A stretch of DNA of 64,000 bases from Curvibacter sp. (GTDB taxonomy: Bacteria > Pseudomonadota > Gammaproteobacteria > Burkholderiales > Burkholderiaceae_C): the NCBI GenBank assembly GCA_020248905.1, contig JADCGR010000016.1, positions 25,964 to 89,963 of the forward strand. The letters run 5' to 3'. Each line of letters opens with the position of its first letter. The stretch's first letter is position 1. The notes under the pieces were generated by a model, which was not told the origin of the DNA, ran no database searches, and saw only the letters and a program-made list of their open reading frames with translations. This document shows positions 16,789-25,440 of this stretch, in pieces. A program made the position numbers and the translations under genes.

Positions 16789-18369
16789 TCAATCTCCGCC
16801 GCCCATGTACGCGCCCAGCGCGTGGCGCTGCGCGCCGGCAGCGGCGGTTTCGTGGACGATGCGGCCCTGGCTCATCACCACCACGCGGTCGGCCAACTCC
16901 AGCAGTTCGTCCAGATCCTCGCTGATGAGCAGCACCCCCGCCCCGCGCGCGCGCACCTGGCGGATGCGGGCATGAATGTCGCGCACGGCCTCAAAGTCCA
17001 GGCCGAAGACCGGATTGGCGGCGATCAGCACAGTGATCTGCCCGCCCAGTTCGCGCGCCAGCACCGCGCGCTGAACATTGCCGCCCGAGAGCGCGCCGAT
17101 GGGCGTGTCGACGCCACGCGTCTTGACGCCGTAATCGGCAATCCACTCGCGCGCGCGGCGACGCCAGGCGGCAAAGCGCAGCAGCCCGCCATAACCCGCA
17201 GAAAGTGCCTGCGGCGGCTGGTCGAAATCGCGCAGCGCCATGTTCTCGGCCACGGACAGATCGGCCACGCAGGCGTTGCGCAAGGGCTCCTCGGGCAGGC
17301 AACGCACCTGTAGCACATGGTTTTCGGCGCGTGTGCCGTAGTACGCCTGCCCGCTGACGCGCACCTCACCGGCCTGGCGCGGGCGCTGGCCCACCAGGGC
17401 CTCGACCAGCTCGCGCTGGCCGTTGCCCGAGACACCCGCCACGCCCAGGATCTCGCCGGGGCGCACCGTGAGGTTCAGACCTTCGAGGGCCAGGGTGCCG
17501 CGGTCGCCCATAGCGCTCAGGCCCTCGACCTGCAGCGCAGGCACTTGGTCTGCCGCCGCCGGCAAGAGGGGGGGCGCCACCTCGGGCCGGGCCGGCGACG
17601 CCGCGCCCTCGCCGCCCATCATGGCCTGGGCCAGACGCTGCGGATCGGTATCGGCCACGCGCACCTGGTGCACACCCACCCCCCGGCGCAACACCGTGAC
17701 GTCGTCCGCATAGGCCATGACTTCGCGGAACTTGTGCGTGATGATGATGACGCTGCAGGCCCCGCTGTGCGCGAAGTCGCGCACATGGCCCAGCACCTCG
17801 TCGGCTTCCTGCGGGGTGAGCACTGAGGTCGGCTCGTCGAGGATGAGCAGGCGCGGCCGCAGGTAGAGTTGCTTGAGCAACTCCAGCTTCTGCTTCTCGC
17901 CCGCAGCCAGCGCACCGGGCCGCGCGTCGAGGTCCAGCCGGAACGGCGTAGTGGACAGGAAGGCTTCAAGCTCGGCACGTTTGCTTTTCCAGTCGATATG
18001 CAGCGGCACGGCCTCGCCCGCGAGCAGCAGGTTCTCGGCCACGCTCATGCCGGGCGCCAGCGTGAAGTGCTGGTAGACCATACCGATGCCCAGCTGGCGC
18101 GCGACCACCGGGTTGGCAATGTCCTGCTCGCGCCCGTCGATCAGGATGCTGCCACCATCGGGCTGCTGGAAGCCCGACACACATTTCACCAGCGTGCTCT
18201 TGCCAGCGCCGTTTTCGCCCAGCAGTGCGTGCACCGTTCTGGGCTGCACCTTGAGGCTCACGCGGTCCAGCGCCGTAAAGCTGCCAAAGCGTTTGCTCAG
18301 CTCCCAGGTCTCCAGCGCAAGCGCGCCCGTGGCGGGCTTGTGCGGCGGGATCAGGTCGCTGCGACGCAT
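16789..18369 (-). CDS. BMP-family ABC transporter ATP-binding protein (two nucleotide-binding domains)
   Basis: This 526-residue duplicated ABC ATPase is of the nucleoside/ribose type. The first cassette has Walker A LLGENGAGKST, a variant signature LAAGEKQKLELLKQ and Walker B LLILDEPTSVL. The second has a degenerate P-loop VAGVSGNGQRELVEA and signature LSGGNVQRAVLAREL. It powers the permeases at 19076-21072 with the binding protein at 21236-22354. By analogy with atzTUVW of atrazine degraders, a heterocyclic or ureido nitrogen compound is a reasonable substrate guess. It is placed between two hydrolase genes. Confidence 0.9.
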   Translation of the reverse strand: MRRSDLIPPHKPATGALALETWELSKRFGSFTALDRVSLKVQPRTVHALLGENGAGKSTLVKCVSGFQQPDGGSILIDGREQDIANPVVARQLGIGMVYQHFTLAPGMSVAENLLLAGEAVPLHIDWKSKRAELEAFLSTTPFRLDLDARPGALAAGEKQKLELLKQLYLRPRLLILDEPTSVLTPQEADEVLGHVRDFAHSGACSVIIITHKFREVMAYADDVTVLRRGVGVHQVRVADTDPQRLAQAMMGGEGAASPARPEVAPPLLPAAADQVPALQVEGLSAMGDRGTLALEGLNLTVRPGEILGVAGVSGNGQRELVEALVGQRPRQAGEVRVSGQAYYGTRAENHVLQVRCLPEEPLRNACVADLSVAENMALRDFDQPPQALSAGYGGLLRFAAWRRRAREWIADYGVKTRGVDTPIGALSGGNVQRAVLARELGGQITVLIAANPVFGLDFEAVRDIHARIRQVRARGAGVLLISEDLDELLELADRVVVMSQGRIVHETAAAGAQRHALGAYMGGGD

Positions 18370-18370
18370 T

Positions 18371-19063
18371 TCATGCTCCAGGCAGGGCCGCCAGCAGTTC
18401 GGTGGACGTCGTGTGCGCGCCGAACACGCCGCCCTGCATGGTGATCATCTTGAGCGCTGCCAGATGGTTGCCCAGGTCGGTGGCCGCCGTGCAGTCCGAG
18501 AGCAGCAGGCACTCGTAGCCGCGGTCGTTGGCGTCGCGCATGGTGGTGTGCACGCACACATCGGTGGTGATGCCGGTCAGTACAAGGTTCGCGATGCCAC
18601 GCAGCTGCAGAATCATGTCCAGGTCGGTCGCGTAGAACGAGCCCTTGCCCGGCTTGTCGATGATCACCTCGCCCGGCAGCGGCGCGAGCTCCGGAATGAT
18701 CTCCCAGCCCGCCTCACCGCGCACCAGAATGCGCCCGCAGGGCCCGGCATCGCCAATGCCCACGCCATCGGTGCCGATCTGGCGCGAGCGCCAGCGCTTG
18801 TTGGCCGGCAGATCGGCGAGATCGGGCCGGTGGCCTTCGCGCGTGTGTATGACGGTATAGCCCAGCGCACGCATGCCGGCCATGACCTGCTTGAGCGGCT
18901 CAATGGGCGCGCGCGTGAGCGAGATGTCGTAGCCCATCTTGTCCACATAGCCGCCGACGCCGCAGAAGTCGGTCTGCATGTCGATGACGATGAGCGCCGT
19001 GTTGTCCGGGCGCAATGCGCCGTTCCAGGGCCAGGCATAGGGGTTCGCGTTGATGTAAGGCAT
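18371..19063 (-). CDS. Biuret amidohydrolase-like cysteine hydrolase (BiuH-like, copy 2)
   Basis: This 230-residue isochorismatase-fold enzyme has Asp28 (VIDMQTDF), Lys137 ([10 protein letters not shown]) and Cys170 (ITTDVCVHT) as the catalytic triad. The segments [43 protein letters not shown] and CGRILVRGE are what I recall of characterised biuret hydrolases, which convert biuret to allophanate and ammonia. The ATG at 19063 is preferred over the TTG at 19075. The gene nearly abuts the permease gene (12 bases) and the ATPase gene (1 base), showing tight transcriptional coupling. Its product, allophanate, would be the substrate of the AtzF-like enzyme heading the cluster. Confidence 0.83.
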   Translation of the reverse strand: MPYINANPYAWPWNGALRPDNTALIVIDMQTDFCGVGGYVDKMGYDISLTRAPIEPLKQVMAGMRALGYTVIHTREGHRPDLADLPANKRWRSRQIGTDGVGIGDAGPCGRILVRGEAGWEIIPELAPLPGEVIIDKPGKGSFYATDLDMILQLRGIANLVLTGITTDVCVHTTMRDANDRGYECLLLSDCTAATDLGNHLAALKMITMQGGVFGAHTTSTELLAALPGA

Positions 19064-19075
19064 GGTGAGTCTCAA

Positions 19076-19996
19076 TCACTTCGTCGTCGACAGTTCGCCC
19101 GGGCTGCCTTCGGCGACATGGCCGGGCTTGCAGGTGAGCAAGAGGATGAGCAGCGTGAGCACATAGGGCACGATGTTGAAGAGGTGGTAGCCCCAGTTGA
19201 TGCCCACCGACTGCAGGGCCGGCCCGATAGCGCCCGCCCCGCCAAACAGGGCGGCGGCCAGCACACAGCGCAAAGGGCTCCAGCGCGCGAAGATGACCAG
19301 GGCCACGGCGATCAGACCCTGGCCGCTGGAGATGCCCTCGTTCCAGCTTCCCGGGTAGAACAGCGTGAGGGATGCGCCGCCCAGACCCGCGACGGCGCCG
19401 CCAGCGGTGGTGGCGGCGATGCGGATGCCGCCCACGGGATAACCCAGCGCACGCGCCGCCAGCGACGAGTCCCCCGCCAGCCGCACCAGCAAGCCCCAGC
19501 GCGTGCGCGCAAAAGCCCACCACAGCAGCACGGCCAGCAACAGCCCCACAGGCAACAGCGCATTGATCGACAGCGCGGCCCGGATGGCGGGTATCTCGCT
19601 CCAGTTGCCCAGCGGGATGGCCGGGATCTGCGGCGCCTGCGGCTGGATCAGTGCCTTGCCGAAGAAGAACGCCAGGCCCATGCCCAACAGCATCAGCGCG
19701 ATGCCCGTGGCCACGTCGTTCACGCGCGGCAGCGTGCAAAGCAGGCCGTGCAGCAGCGCCAGCAGTGCGCCCGCCACAGCGCCGGTCAGCACCCCGAGCC
19801 AGGCCGAGCCGCTGAGGTAAGCCCCACCAAAAGCGGCCATGGCCGAGAGCACCAGCACCCCCTCCAGACCCAGGTTGATACGACCTGATTTCTCGGTCAG
19901 GCACTCACCCAGGCTCACAAACAGGAAGGGCACGCCCACGCGCAGCATGCCGCCAACGACGCCGGCAAACAGCGTGAGCCAGAGTTCGGCGTTCAT
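19076..19996 (-). CDS. BMP-family ABC transporter permease 2
   Basis: This 306-residue integral membrane protein has about eight to ten spans and belongs to the BPD_transp_2 family used by ribose, nucleoside and urea-type importers. Characteristic segments are PFLFVSLGECLTEKSGRINLGLEGVLVLSA and PVGGIRIAATTAGGAVAGLGGASLTL. It pairs with the upstream permease, whose stop overlaps its start by four bases (ATGA). It is coupled to a BMP-type binding protein and a double-domain ATPase. Confidence 0.9.
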   Translation of the reverse strand: MNAELWLTLFAGVVGGMLRVGVPFLFVSLGECLTEKSGRINLGLEGVLVLSAMAAFGGAYLSGSAWLGVLTGAVAGALLALLHGLLCTLPRVNDVATGIALMLLGMGLAFFFGKALIQPQAPQIPAIPLGNWSEIPAIRAALSINALLPVGLLLAVLLWWAFARTRWGLLVRLAGDSSLAARALGYPVGGIRIAATTAGGAVAGLGGASLTLFYPGSWNEGISSGQGLIAVALVIFARWSPLRCVLAAALFGGAGAIGPALQSVGINWGYHLFNIVPYVLTLLILLLTCKPGHVAEGSPGELSTTK

Positions 19997-21072
19997 GGCG
20001 TACGGCTCCCCTCAGGCACGGCAGACTGTTGCAGCAGGCGGCGGCCCAGCGCGCGCCAGTCCTGCGCGCGCAGCGCTTCGCTCGCCAGGATGAGTACGAA
20101 GGCCATGCCCTGCAGCACCAGCACCGAGGCGTCGGGCAGGCCCAGTCGGCGCTGCAGCAGGCTACCCGCCGCAGCGAACCCACCGAAAAGAATGGCCACC
20201 GGAATCACGGCCAGCGGCTGGTGCCGCGCAATGAAGGACACCAGGATGCCCGCGTAGCCATAGCCGGCAATCAGCGCAGCATTGGCACTGGTGTGCACGG
20301 CCGCCACCTCCACAGCCCCTGCCAGGCCGGCACAGGCACCGCCCAGCGCACAGGCCAGCACGATGAGGCGCGAGGCCGGCAAGCCGACCAGTTGCGCAGC
20401 GCGCGGATTGCCGCCCACCACGCGCAGCGCAAAGCCGCCCGCCGTCCAGCGCAGCAACAGGCCCAGCCCGAGGCAGGCAAGTACGCCGATCAACAGGCCC
20501 CAATGCACATCGCTGCCCGCCATGCCACCGATGCGTAGGCCTTCGGCCAGCGTGGGTGTGGACGGTTTGTTGAGGCTGGCCGGGTCGCGCAGCGGCCCTT
20601 CGACCAAATGCCGGAACAGCCCCAGCGCAACATAGGCCAGCAGCAGACTGCTGATGGTTTCGTTGACGCCGCGGTACTGGCGCAGATAGCCCGACAGCGC
20701 AATCCAGGCCGCGCCAGCGGCAGCACCGGCCAGGCATAGCGCGGCTGTGCCCACCGCATTGGCCGGCAAGGGGAGCAGCAGGGGCAGCGCCGCACAGGCG
20801 AGGCCACCGAGCACCAGTGCGCCCTCGCCGCCGATCACGATGAGGCCGGCACGCGCCGCAATGGCCACGCACAGGGCAGTAAGCATGAGGGGTGCCGCGC
20901 GCTGCAGCGTGTTCTGCCAGGCAAAACTGCCGCCGAAAGCTCCCTTGAACAGCAGGGCCCAGACCTCCATCGGGCTCACCCCGGCCGTGAGCCAAGCGAA
21001 CAGCCCGAAAAGCAGCAGCGCGGCGGCAATGGCGCCCACCGGCAGCAGCAGATCTTCGAGCGTGTTGTGCAT
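19993..21072 (-). CDS. BMP-family ABC transporter permease 1
   Basis: This 359-residue polytopic membrane protein is the larger permease partner of a nucleoside-like ABC importer. Motifs of the family include LTALCVAIAARAGLIVIGGEGALVLGGLACA, RGVNETISSLLLAYVALG and GYGYAGILVSFIARHQP. About ten membrane segments are evident. The downstream gene overlaps by ATGA. The 163-base gap to the binding-protein gene holds the interspersed repeat copy B. Confidence 0.9.
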   Translation of the reverse strand: MHNTLEDLLLPVGAIAAALLLFGLFAWLTAGVSPMEVWALLFKGAFGGSFAWQNTLQRAAPLMLTALCVAIAARAGLIVIGGEGALVLGGLACAALPLLLPLPANAVGTAALCLAGAAAGAAWIALSGYLRQYRGVNETISSLLLAYVALGLFRHLVEGPLRDPASLNKPSTPTLAEGLRIGGMAGSDVHWGLLIGVLACLGLGLLLRWTAGGFALRVVGGNPRAAQLVGLPASRLIVLACALGGACAGLAGAVEVAAVHTSANAALIAGYGYAGILVSFIARHQPLAVIPVAILFGGFAAAGSLLQRRLGLPDASVLVLQGMAFVLILASEALRAQDWRALGRRLLQQSAVPEGSRTP

Positions 21073-21144
21073 GACTCAAACTCCTTTCAAGTTTCGTGCC
21101 CGAAGGTCAGCAAGCTCGGCGTGAAGTGCCTTCAGGCGGGGGCG

Positions 21145-21234
21145 ACCGCGGCACCGGCTCCGCCGGGCCGCTGGTGGCGTCCCCTCCCCGGCACGAGGGA
21201 GGGGAAGGCGGCGCAGCCGACCCAGGGGTGGGAC
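21145..21234. repeat. Interspersed intergenic repeat, copy B
   Basis: GACCGCGGCACCGGCTCCGCCGGGCCGCTGGTGGCGTCCCC and GGGGAAGGCGGCGCAGCCGACCCAGG match copy A at 16709-16783 over most of its length. It has internal stems such as CCGGC-tcc-GCCGG. It lies between the BMP binding-protein and permease genes, where a stem-loop could hold mRNA levels of the binding protein above those of downstream genes. Confidence 0.75.
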
Positions 21235-21235
21235 C

Positions 21236-22354
21236 TCAAATACTCCCGATCACGCCCTCGACGAGGTAGTTCATACCTTCGAGCTCCAGCGCAGTCTGCT
21301 TGTAGCTGGTGCCTGCGGCAATCACGGTCTTGCCCTTGTTGTCCTTGAGCGCGCCCTTGAAGATGTCGAAGCTGCCGGTCAGCATGCGCGCCTTCACGGC
21401 GTCGGCGGCCTTGCGGGCGGCCTCCGGCACCTTGGGGCCATAGGCCGATGTCTTCACATAACCGTCCTTGAGGCCGCCACGCAGGAAGTTGGGATGCGGC
21501 TTGCCGCTGGCGGCCGCCTCGACGACGGTCTTGTAGGCGGTGAGCCAGTTCCATTCGGCGCCCGTGAGGTAGGCGTCGGGGGCCAGCCTGGCCTGGCTGG
21601 CGTGGTAGCCGCAGACCATCTTGCCGCGCTTGGCTGCGGTTTCGACGATGACCTTGGGGCCGTCCACGTGCATGGTGAACACATCCACGCCCTGGTCGGC
21701 CAGGCTGTTGGTGGCCTCGGCTTCCTTGACCGGCATGGACCAATCGCCCGTGAAGATCACGCTGGTGGTGATGCCCGGCTTGACCGAGCGCGCACCCATG
21801 GTGAAGGCGTTGATGTTGCGCAGCACCTGCGGGATGGGCTTGGCCGCGATGAAGCCGATCTTGCCGCTCTTGCTCATGTGGCCGGCGATCACGCCATTGA
21901 GGTACTGGCACTCGTCGATGTAGCCAAAGAAACTGCCGACATTTTTGGGGTGCTTGCCTTCGGTCCACAGTCCGCCGCAGTGCGCGATGCGTACATTGGG
22001 GTACTTGGCGGCAATGGCCAGCACATGGGGATCGAAGTAGCCGTAGGAGGTTGGGATGAGCAGCGAGGCGCCGTCCTGCTCGATCATGCCGGCCATGGTC
22101 TTCTGCACGGCGGCGGTCTCGGGCACGTTTTCTTCTTCGACCACTTTCACGCCGGGCATCTTCTTGAGCTCGGCCGCCGCCTGGGCCTGGGCCTGGTTGT
22201 AGCCGTAGTCGTCGCGCGGGCCGACGTAGATGATGCCCACGGTGATGGGCTTCTGGGCGCGGGCGATGCCGGCATAAGACCCCAGCGTGCCGGCGGCGCC
22301 GAGGGCGGCCAGGGACATGAGGGTCTCGCGACGATTGAAGTGCTTGGTGCGCAT
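21236..22354 (-). CDS. BMP-family periplasmic binding protein (AtzT/nucleoside-binding type)
   Basis: This 372-residue lipoprotein-like or secreted protein of the Bmp/Med family has the export region MRTKHFNRRETLMSLAALGAAGTLGSYAGIARA (Tat-like RRE). Family blocks are ITVGIIYVGPRDDYGYNQAQAQAA, IAHCGGLWTEGKHPKNVGSFFGYIDECQYLNGVIAG and GVDVFTMHVDGPKVI. The ribosome site AGGAG is at good spacing. Characterised relatives bind purine nucleosides or, in the atrazine-degrader AtzT, guanine-like or s-triazine-like ligands. The operon context therefore suggests a nitrogen-rich heterocycle or ureide (inference). Confidence 0.88.
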   Translation of the reverse strand: MRTKHFNRRETLMSLAALGAAGTLGSYAGIARAQKPITVGIIYVGPRDDYGYNQAQAQAAAELKKMPGVKVVEEENVPETAAVQKTMAGMIEQDGASLLIPTSYGYFDPHVLAIAAKYPNVRIAHCGGLWTEGKHPKNVGSFFGYIDECQYLNGVIAGHMSKSGKIGFIAAKPIPQVLRNINAFTMGARSVKPGITTSVIFTGDWSMPVKEAEATNSLADQGVDVFTMHVDGPKVIVETAAKRGKMVCGYHASQARLAPDAYLTGAEWNWLTAYKTVVEAAASGKPHPNFLRGGLKDGYVKTSAYGPKVPEAARKAADAVKARMLTGSFDIFKGALKDNKGKTVIAAGTSYKQTALELEGMNYLVEGVIGSI

Positions 22355-22411
22355 AGTGAAGCTCCTAGACGTGGGTTGGGAAAGATCGAAAGCGGGCAGG
22401 GAAAAAGCGGT

Positions 22412-22804
22412 TCAGGCGACAGGCGGCTGCAGCAGGCTCACGTGTGCGGCCACAACGCGCCAGCCTTGCGGCGTGCGTAGCCAGGTCTGGCTCTGGCGGC
22501 CGGTGCGGTTGCTGCCCTCGCGCTGGAACTCGATGTTGGCGGTGGCGTAGTCCGCGCCGTAGGTGGTGATGACGGTGCGCAGCACCGTGCGCGCCAGGCC
22601 CTGTGCGGGTCGGCCTGCGCGGAAGGCCTGGATCTCGTCGTAGCCGTAGAGGTTTTCGGTCACGCCGTAACGCAGGGTGTGCGGGCTGTTCCAGAACAGT
22701 TCGTCGAGCACGGCCACGTCATTGCTCACCAGCGCCTGCTCGTAGCGGGCGAAGACGGCCGTGACCTCGGCGAGCACGTCGGGGCGGTTGATGTCCAGGC
22801 TCAT
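22412..22804 (-). CDS. AtzH/HpxZ-like (DUF3225) NTF2-fold protein
   Basis: This 130-residue SnoaL/NTF2-fold protein matches the DUF3225 group: [46 protein letters not shown]. Members are named HpxZ in oxalurate utilisation and AtzH in cyanuric-acid utilisation, where AtzH was described as a 1,3-dicarboxyurea hydrolase. It lies 14 bases after the AtzE-like gene with an AAGGA ribosome site, the usual E-H neighbour pairing. The family call is strong; the reaction is inferred from relatives. Confidence 0.85.
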   Translation of the reverse strand: MSLDINRPDVLAEVTAVFARYEQALVSNDVAVLDELFWNSPHTLRYGVTENLYGYDEIQAFRAGRPAQGLARTVLRTVITTYGADYATANIEFQREGSNRTGRQSQTWLRTPQGWRVVAAHVSLLQPPVA

Positions 22805-22818
22805 GGCAATTTCCTTGA

Positions 22819-24219
22819 TCAGAAGTTCACAGGGCGAACGCCGGCCACCCCGGCGTCACTGAGCATCTGGGCCGCGCGCAGGGCCAGATCTTCGCGCCAG
22901 GGCGCGGCAATCAGCTGCACACCGATGGGCAGGGCACTGCCCTGCGGCCATAGGGGTGCCGCCGCCACGGGACAGCCGGCAAAGGAGATGGGTTGGGTGA
23001 GCAGGCCCATGGCCGGACGGCTCGGGTGGCGCGTGCCGTTGACGTCCAGCCACTCGTTACCGATCACGGGCGCGCTGACGGGCGTGGACGCGGCAATCAG
23101 CACGTCCCAGTGCTGGAACAGCGCGTTGACCCGGTCGCGGTAGATGCGGCGGTAACGCTGCGCGCGCAGGTACCAGGCGGCGGGCTGCACGGCACCGGCA
23201 ATGAAGCGGTCCACCGAGAGCGGCTCAAAGTCCTGCGGGCGCGTGCGCAGGTCGTCCAGATGCAGGTTGCCGCCTTCGCTGGCGGTGATGATGAAGGCGG
23301 CCGTGCGGCCCAGATGTGGATCGGGCCAGATCACATCGGGCTGCGCGCCCAGCGTGCAGGCCGCCAGCGCCACCACCTCGCGCGCGGGCGCGGTGGCGTT
23401 GTCATGGAAGTAGCCCCCCAGCACGCCAATGCGCAGGCCCCGCACGCCGCGCTGCAGCTGCGTGCCCACGGGCTGCACGCGCAGAGCGTGGCAGCCCGGG
23501 TCCAGCGGATCGGGCGTCTGCAGCGCGTCATAGGCCAGGGCAAGACCGGCCACGGAGCTGGCAAACGGGCCCAAGTGGTCGATGCTGTGCACGAAGGGGT
23601 AGCTGCCGCGACGCGACAGCCGGCCAAAGGTGGGCTTGAGACCCCAGACCCCGCACAGCGACGCGGGCACCCGGATGGAGCCATTGGTGTCCGAGCCCAG
23701 TGAGAGCGGCACCTGCGCGGCGGCCACGGCAGCGGCCGAGCCGCCCGAGGAGCCGCCCGCGATGCGCGTGAGGTCATGCGGGTTGTGCGTGGGGCCGTCG
23801 TGGGTGTTCTCGGTGGTGAAGCCGTAGGCGTACTCATCCATGTTCAGGCCGCCCAGCAGCACCGCGCCCGCCGACTGCATCTGGCTCACGAGCACCGCGT
23901 CTGCCGTGGCCGGTGGGGCCGAGCGGTTGATCCTGGAGCCAGCGCGGGTGGGCAGACCTTGGATATCGAACAGGTTCTTGACGGCATAGGGCACACCGGC
24001 CAGCGGGGGCAGCACCTCGCCGCGCGCACGGCGCGCATCGATGGCATCGGCCTCGCGCTGCGCGCGAGTAAAGGTGCGGTCGGTGAAGGCGTTGACGCGT
24101 GCGTCGGTGGCCTCGACGCGGGCCACGCAGTCGGCCAGGACCTCGCGCGCACTGAAGTCACCGCGGGCCACACCCGTGGCCAGGGCCACGGTGTCGAGCT
24201 GGTGCAGCGCGGCGCTCAT
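22819..24219 (-). CDS. AtzE/HpxY-family amidase
   Basis: This 466-residue amidase-signature enzyme has a Ser-cisSer-Lys triad: Lys81 (YAVKNLFD), the [10 protein letters not shown] loop at 155-164 and nucleophile Ser181 in [12 protein letters not shown]. AtzE is the 1-carboxybiuret amidohydrolase of cyanuric-acid catabolism and requires the small AtzG partner. The HpxY relative acts in oxalurate breakdown. The start codon overlaps the AtzG-like stop by ATGA, fitting a tightly co-translated complex. Carboxybiuret versus oxalurate specificity cannot be settled from sequence, although the allophanate and biuret-type enzymes around it favour the former. Confidence 0.87.
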   Translation of the reverse strand: MSAALHQLDTVALATGVARGDFSAREVLADCVARVEATDARVNAFTDRTFTRAQREADAIDARRARGEVLPPLAGVPYAVKNLFDIQGLPTRAGSRINRSAPPATADAVLVSQMQSAGAVLLGGLNMDEYAYGFTTENTHDGPTHNPHDLTRIAGGSSGGSAAAVAAAQVPLSLGSDTNGSIRVPASLCGVWGLKPTFGRLSRRGSYPFVHSIDHLGPFASSVAGLALAYDALQTPDPLDPGCHALRVQPVGTQLQRGVRGLRIGVLGGYFHDNATAPAREVVALAACTLGAQPDVIWPDPHLGRTAAFIITASEGGNLHLDDLRTRPQDFEPLSVDRFIAGAVQPAAWYLRAQRYRRIYRDRVNALFQHWDVLIAASTPVSAPVIGNEWLDVNGTRHPSRPAMGLLTQPISFAGCPVAAAPLWPQGSALPIGVQLIAAPWREDLALRAAQMLSDAGVAGVRPVNF

Positions 24220-24434
24220 GACTGCGACGCCGCATCGGCGGCAGGGAAAGGCGCGGGGCGGTAGACCTCGGCGAGCTCGTCGTGGGCAGCCAGGGGCACA
24301 CTGTCGAGCAGCTTGACCATGCCCAGCGTACGGCCCAGGTGCAGGGCCACGCGGGCATCGCGCTCGGGATCGGGCGCAAAACCCAGCGCGGTGCAGGTGG
24401 CGCGCACGTAGCTCAGGGTCTGGGTCTCATCCAC
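24216..24434 (-). CDS. AtzG/HpxX-like small subunit (DUF4089)
   Basis: This 72-residue helical protein matches the DUF4089 family: YVRATCTALGFAPDPERDARVALHLGRTLGMVKLLDSVPL. In Pseudomonas ADP, AtzG forms a GatC-like clamp on the AtzE amidase. The start is taken as GTG at 24434, with GAGGAG nine bases upstream; no ATG fits. It overlaps the AtzE start by four bases. It is 13 bases after the ABC ATPase gene, so transporter and enzymes share one transcript. Confidence 0.83.
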   Translation of the reverse strand: MDETQTLSYVRATCTALGFAPDPERDARVALHLGRTLGMVKLLDSVPLAAHDELAEVYRPAPFPAADAASQS

Positions 24435-24447
24435 GGACTTGTTCTCC

Positions 24448-25440
24448 TCAGAATTCAGGCAATGCGGCATGGAAGTGACAGGCCACCTCGCGACCAGGCC
24501 CGCTGGCTGCAAGCGCGGGGACCTCGCTGGCGCAGCGGGCCTGCCCGAGCGGGCAGCGGCCTTCAAAGCCGCAGCGTCCGGGCAGCGCAGTGCCACCCAT
24601 CTGGATAGGGCTTTGTGCCTCGCCGGGCAGCAGGTGCTGGGTGACATCGCGGCCGGCGCCGGGGATGGAGGCGATCAGGGCACGTGTGTAGGGATGGCGG
24701 GGATGGGCGAAGACCTCGGCGGCCGGGCCGCTCTCGACCACGCGGCCCAGGTACATGACGAGCACACGGTCGCAGAGCAGGCGCACCACGTTGAGATCGT
24801 GCGAAACGAAGAGAAAGCTCATGCCGAGCTCGCGCTTGAGCTCGGCCAGCAGCTTGAGGATGATGACCTGCACGGAGACGTCAAGCGCTGCAGTCGGCTC
24901 GTCGAGCACCAGCAGGCGGGGCCGCAGCACGGCCGCACGCGCAATGCCCACGCGCGCCTTCTGCCCGCCCGAGAGCTGGTGCGCAAAGCGCGCGAGCAAC
25001 TCGTGCGGCAAGCCGGTGAGTGTGGCGATCTCTTCCACCCGCTGCCGCAGCTGCGCGGCATCACGCACACCGGCCAGCAGGCGCAGCGGCTCGGCGATGG
25101 TGTCAAAAGCGCTGTAGCGCGGGTTCAGGCTGTCGTGCGCGTCCTGAAACACCATCTGCACCTGCGCGCGTGCTGCATGTTCATGCATGCGTCGCGGCTC
25201 GATCAGCCCGAGGTCCGCGCCCTCGAAGCGGATCTGGCCGTCGGTGGGTGCCAGGGTGCGCGTGAGCAGGCGCACCAGGGTGGACTTGCCGCAACCCGAT
25301 TCGCCCACCAGGCCCACGGTCTCGCCGCTTTCGACCTTGAAGGTTACGCCGTCCACGGCATGCAGCAGGCCAGCGCCCTGCGGCGTCTTGATCGGGAAGC
25401 GCTTGGCGAGATCGATGACGTCGAGCAAAGGGCGGCTCAT
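24448..25440 (-). CDS. Peptide/nickel-type ABC transporter ATPase (DppF/OppF-like)
   Basis: This 330-residue ATPase has Walker A GESGCGKST, signature LSGGQKARVGIARA, Walker B LLVLDEPTAALDVSVQ and the OppF/DppF C-terminal cysteine region CGFEGRCPLGQARC. It energises import of small peptides or peptide-like compounds with the DppD-like partner. The ATG at 25440 is used because it overlaps the preceding stop by ATGA; the longer ORF to 25767 would run into the DppD gene. In this setting the cargo may be a ureido or amide compound rather than a peptide (inference). Confidence 0.92.
   Translation of the reverse strand: MSRPLLDVIDLAKRFPIKTPQGAGLLHAVDGVTFKVESGETVGLVGESGCGKSTLVRLLTRTLAPTDGQIRFEGADLGLIEPRRMHEHAARAQVQMVFQDAHDSLNPRYSAFDTIAEPLRLLAGVRDAAQLRQRVEEIATLTGLPHELLARFAHQLSGGQKARVGIARAAVLRPRLLVLDEPTAALDVSVQVIILKLLAELKRELGMSFLFVSHDLNVVRLLCDRVLVMYLGRVVESGPAAEVFAHPRHPYTRALIASIPGAGRDVTQHLLPGEAQSPIQMGGTALPGRCGFEGRCPLGQARCASEVPALAASGPGREVACHFHAALPEF

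Noticed and set aside
18086-19888. 600-aa plus-strand ORF across permease and hydrolase genes
   Set aside because: It spans several genes antisense, with low-complexity Gln/Arg/His sequence and no family resemblance.
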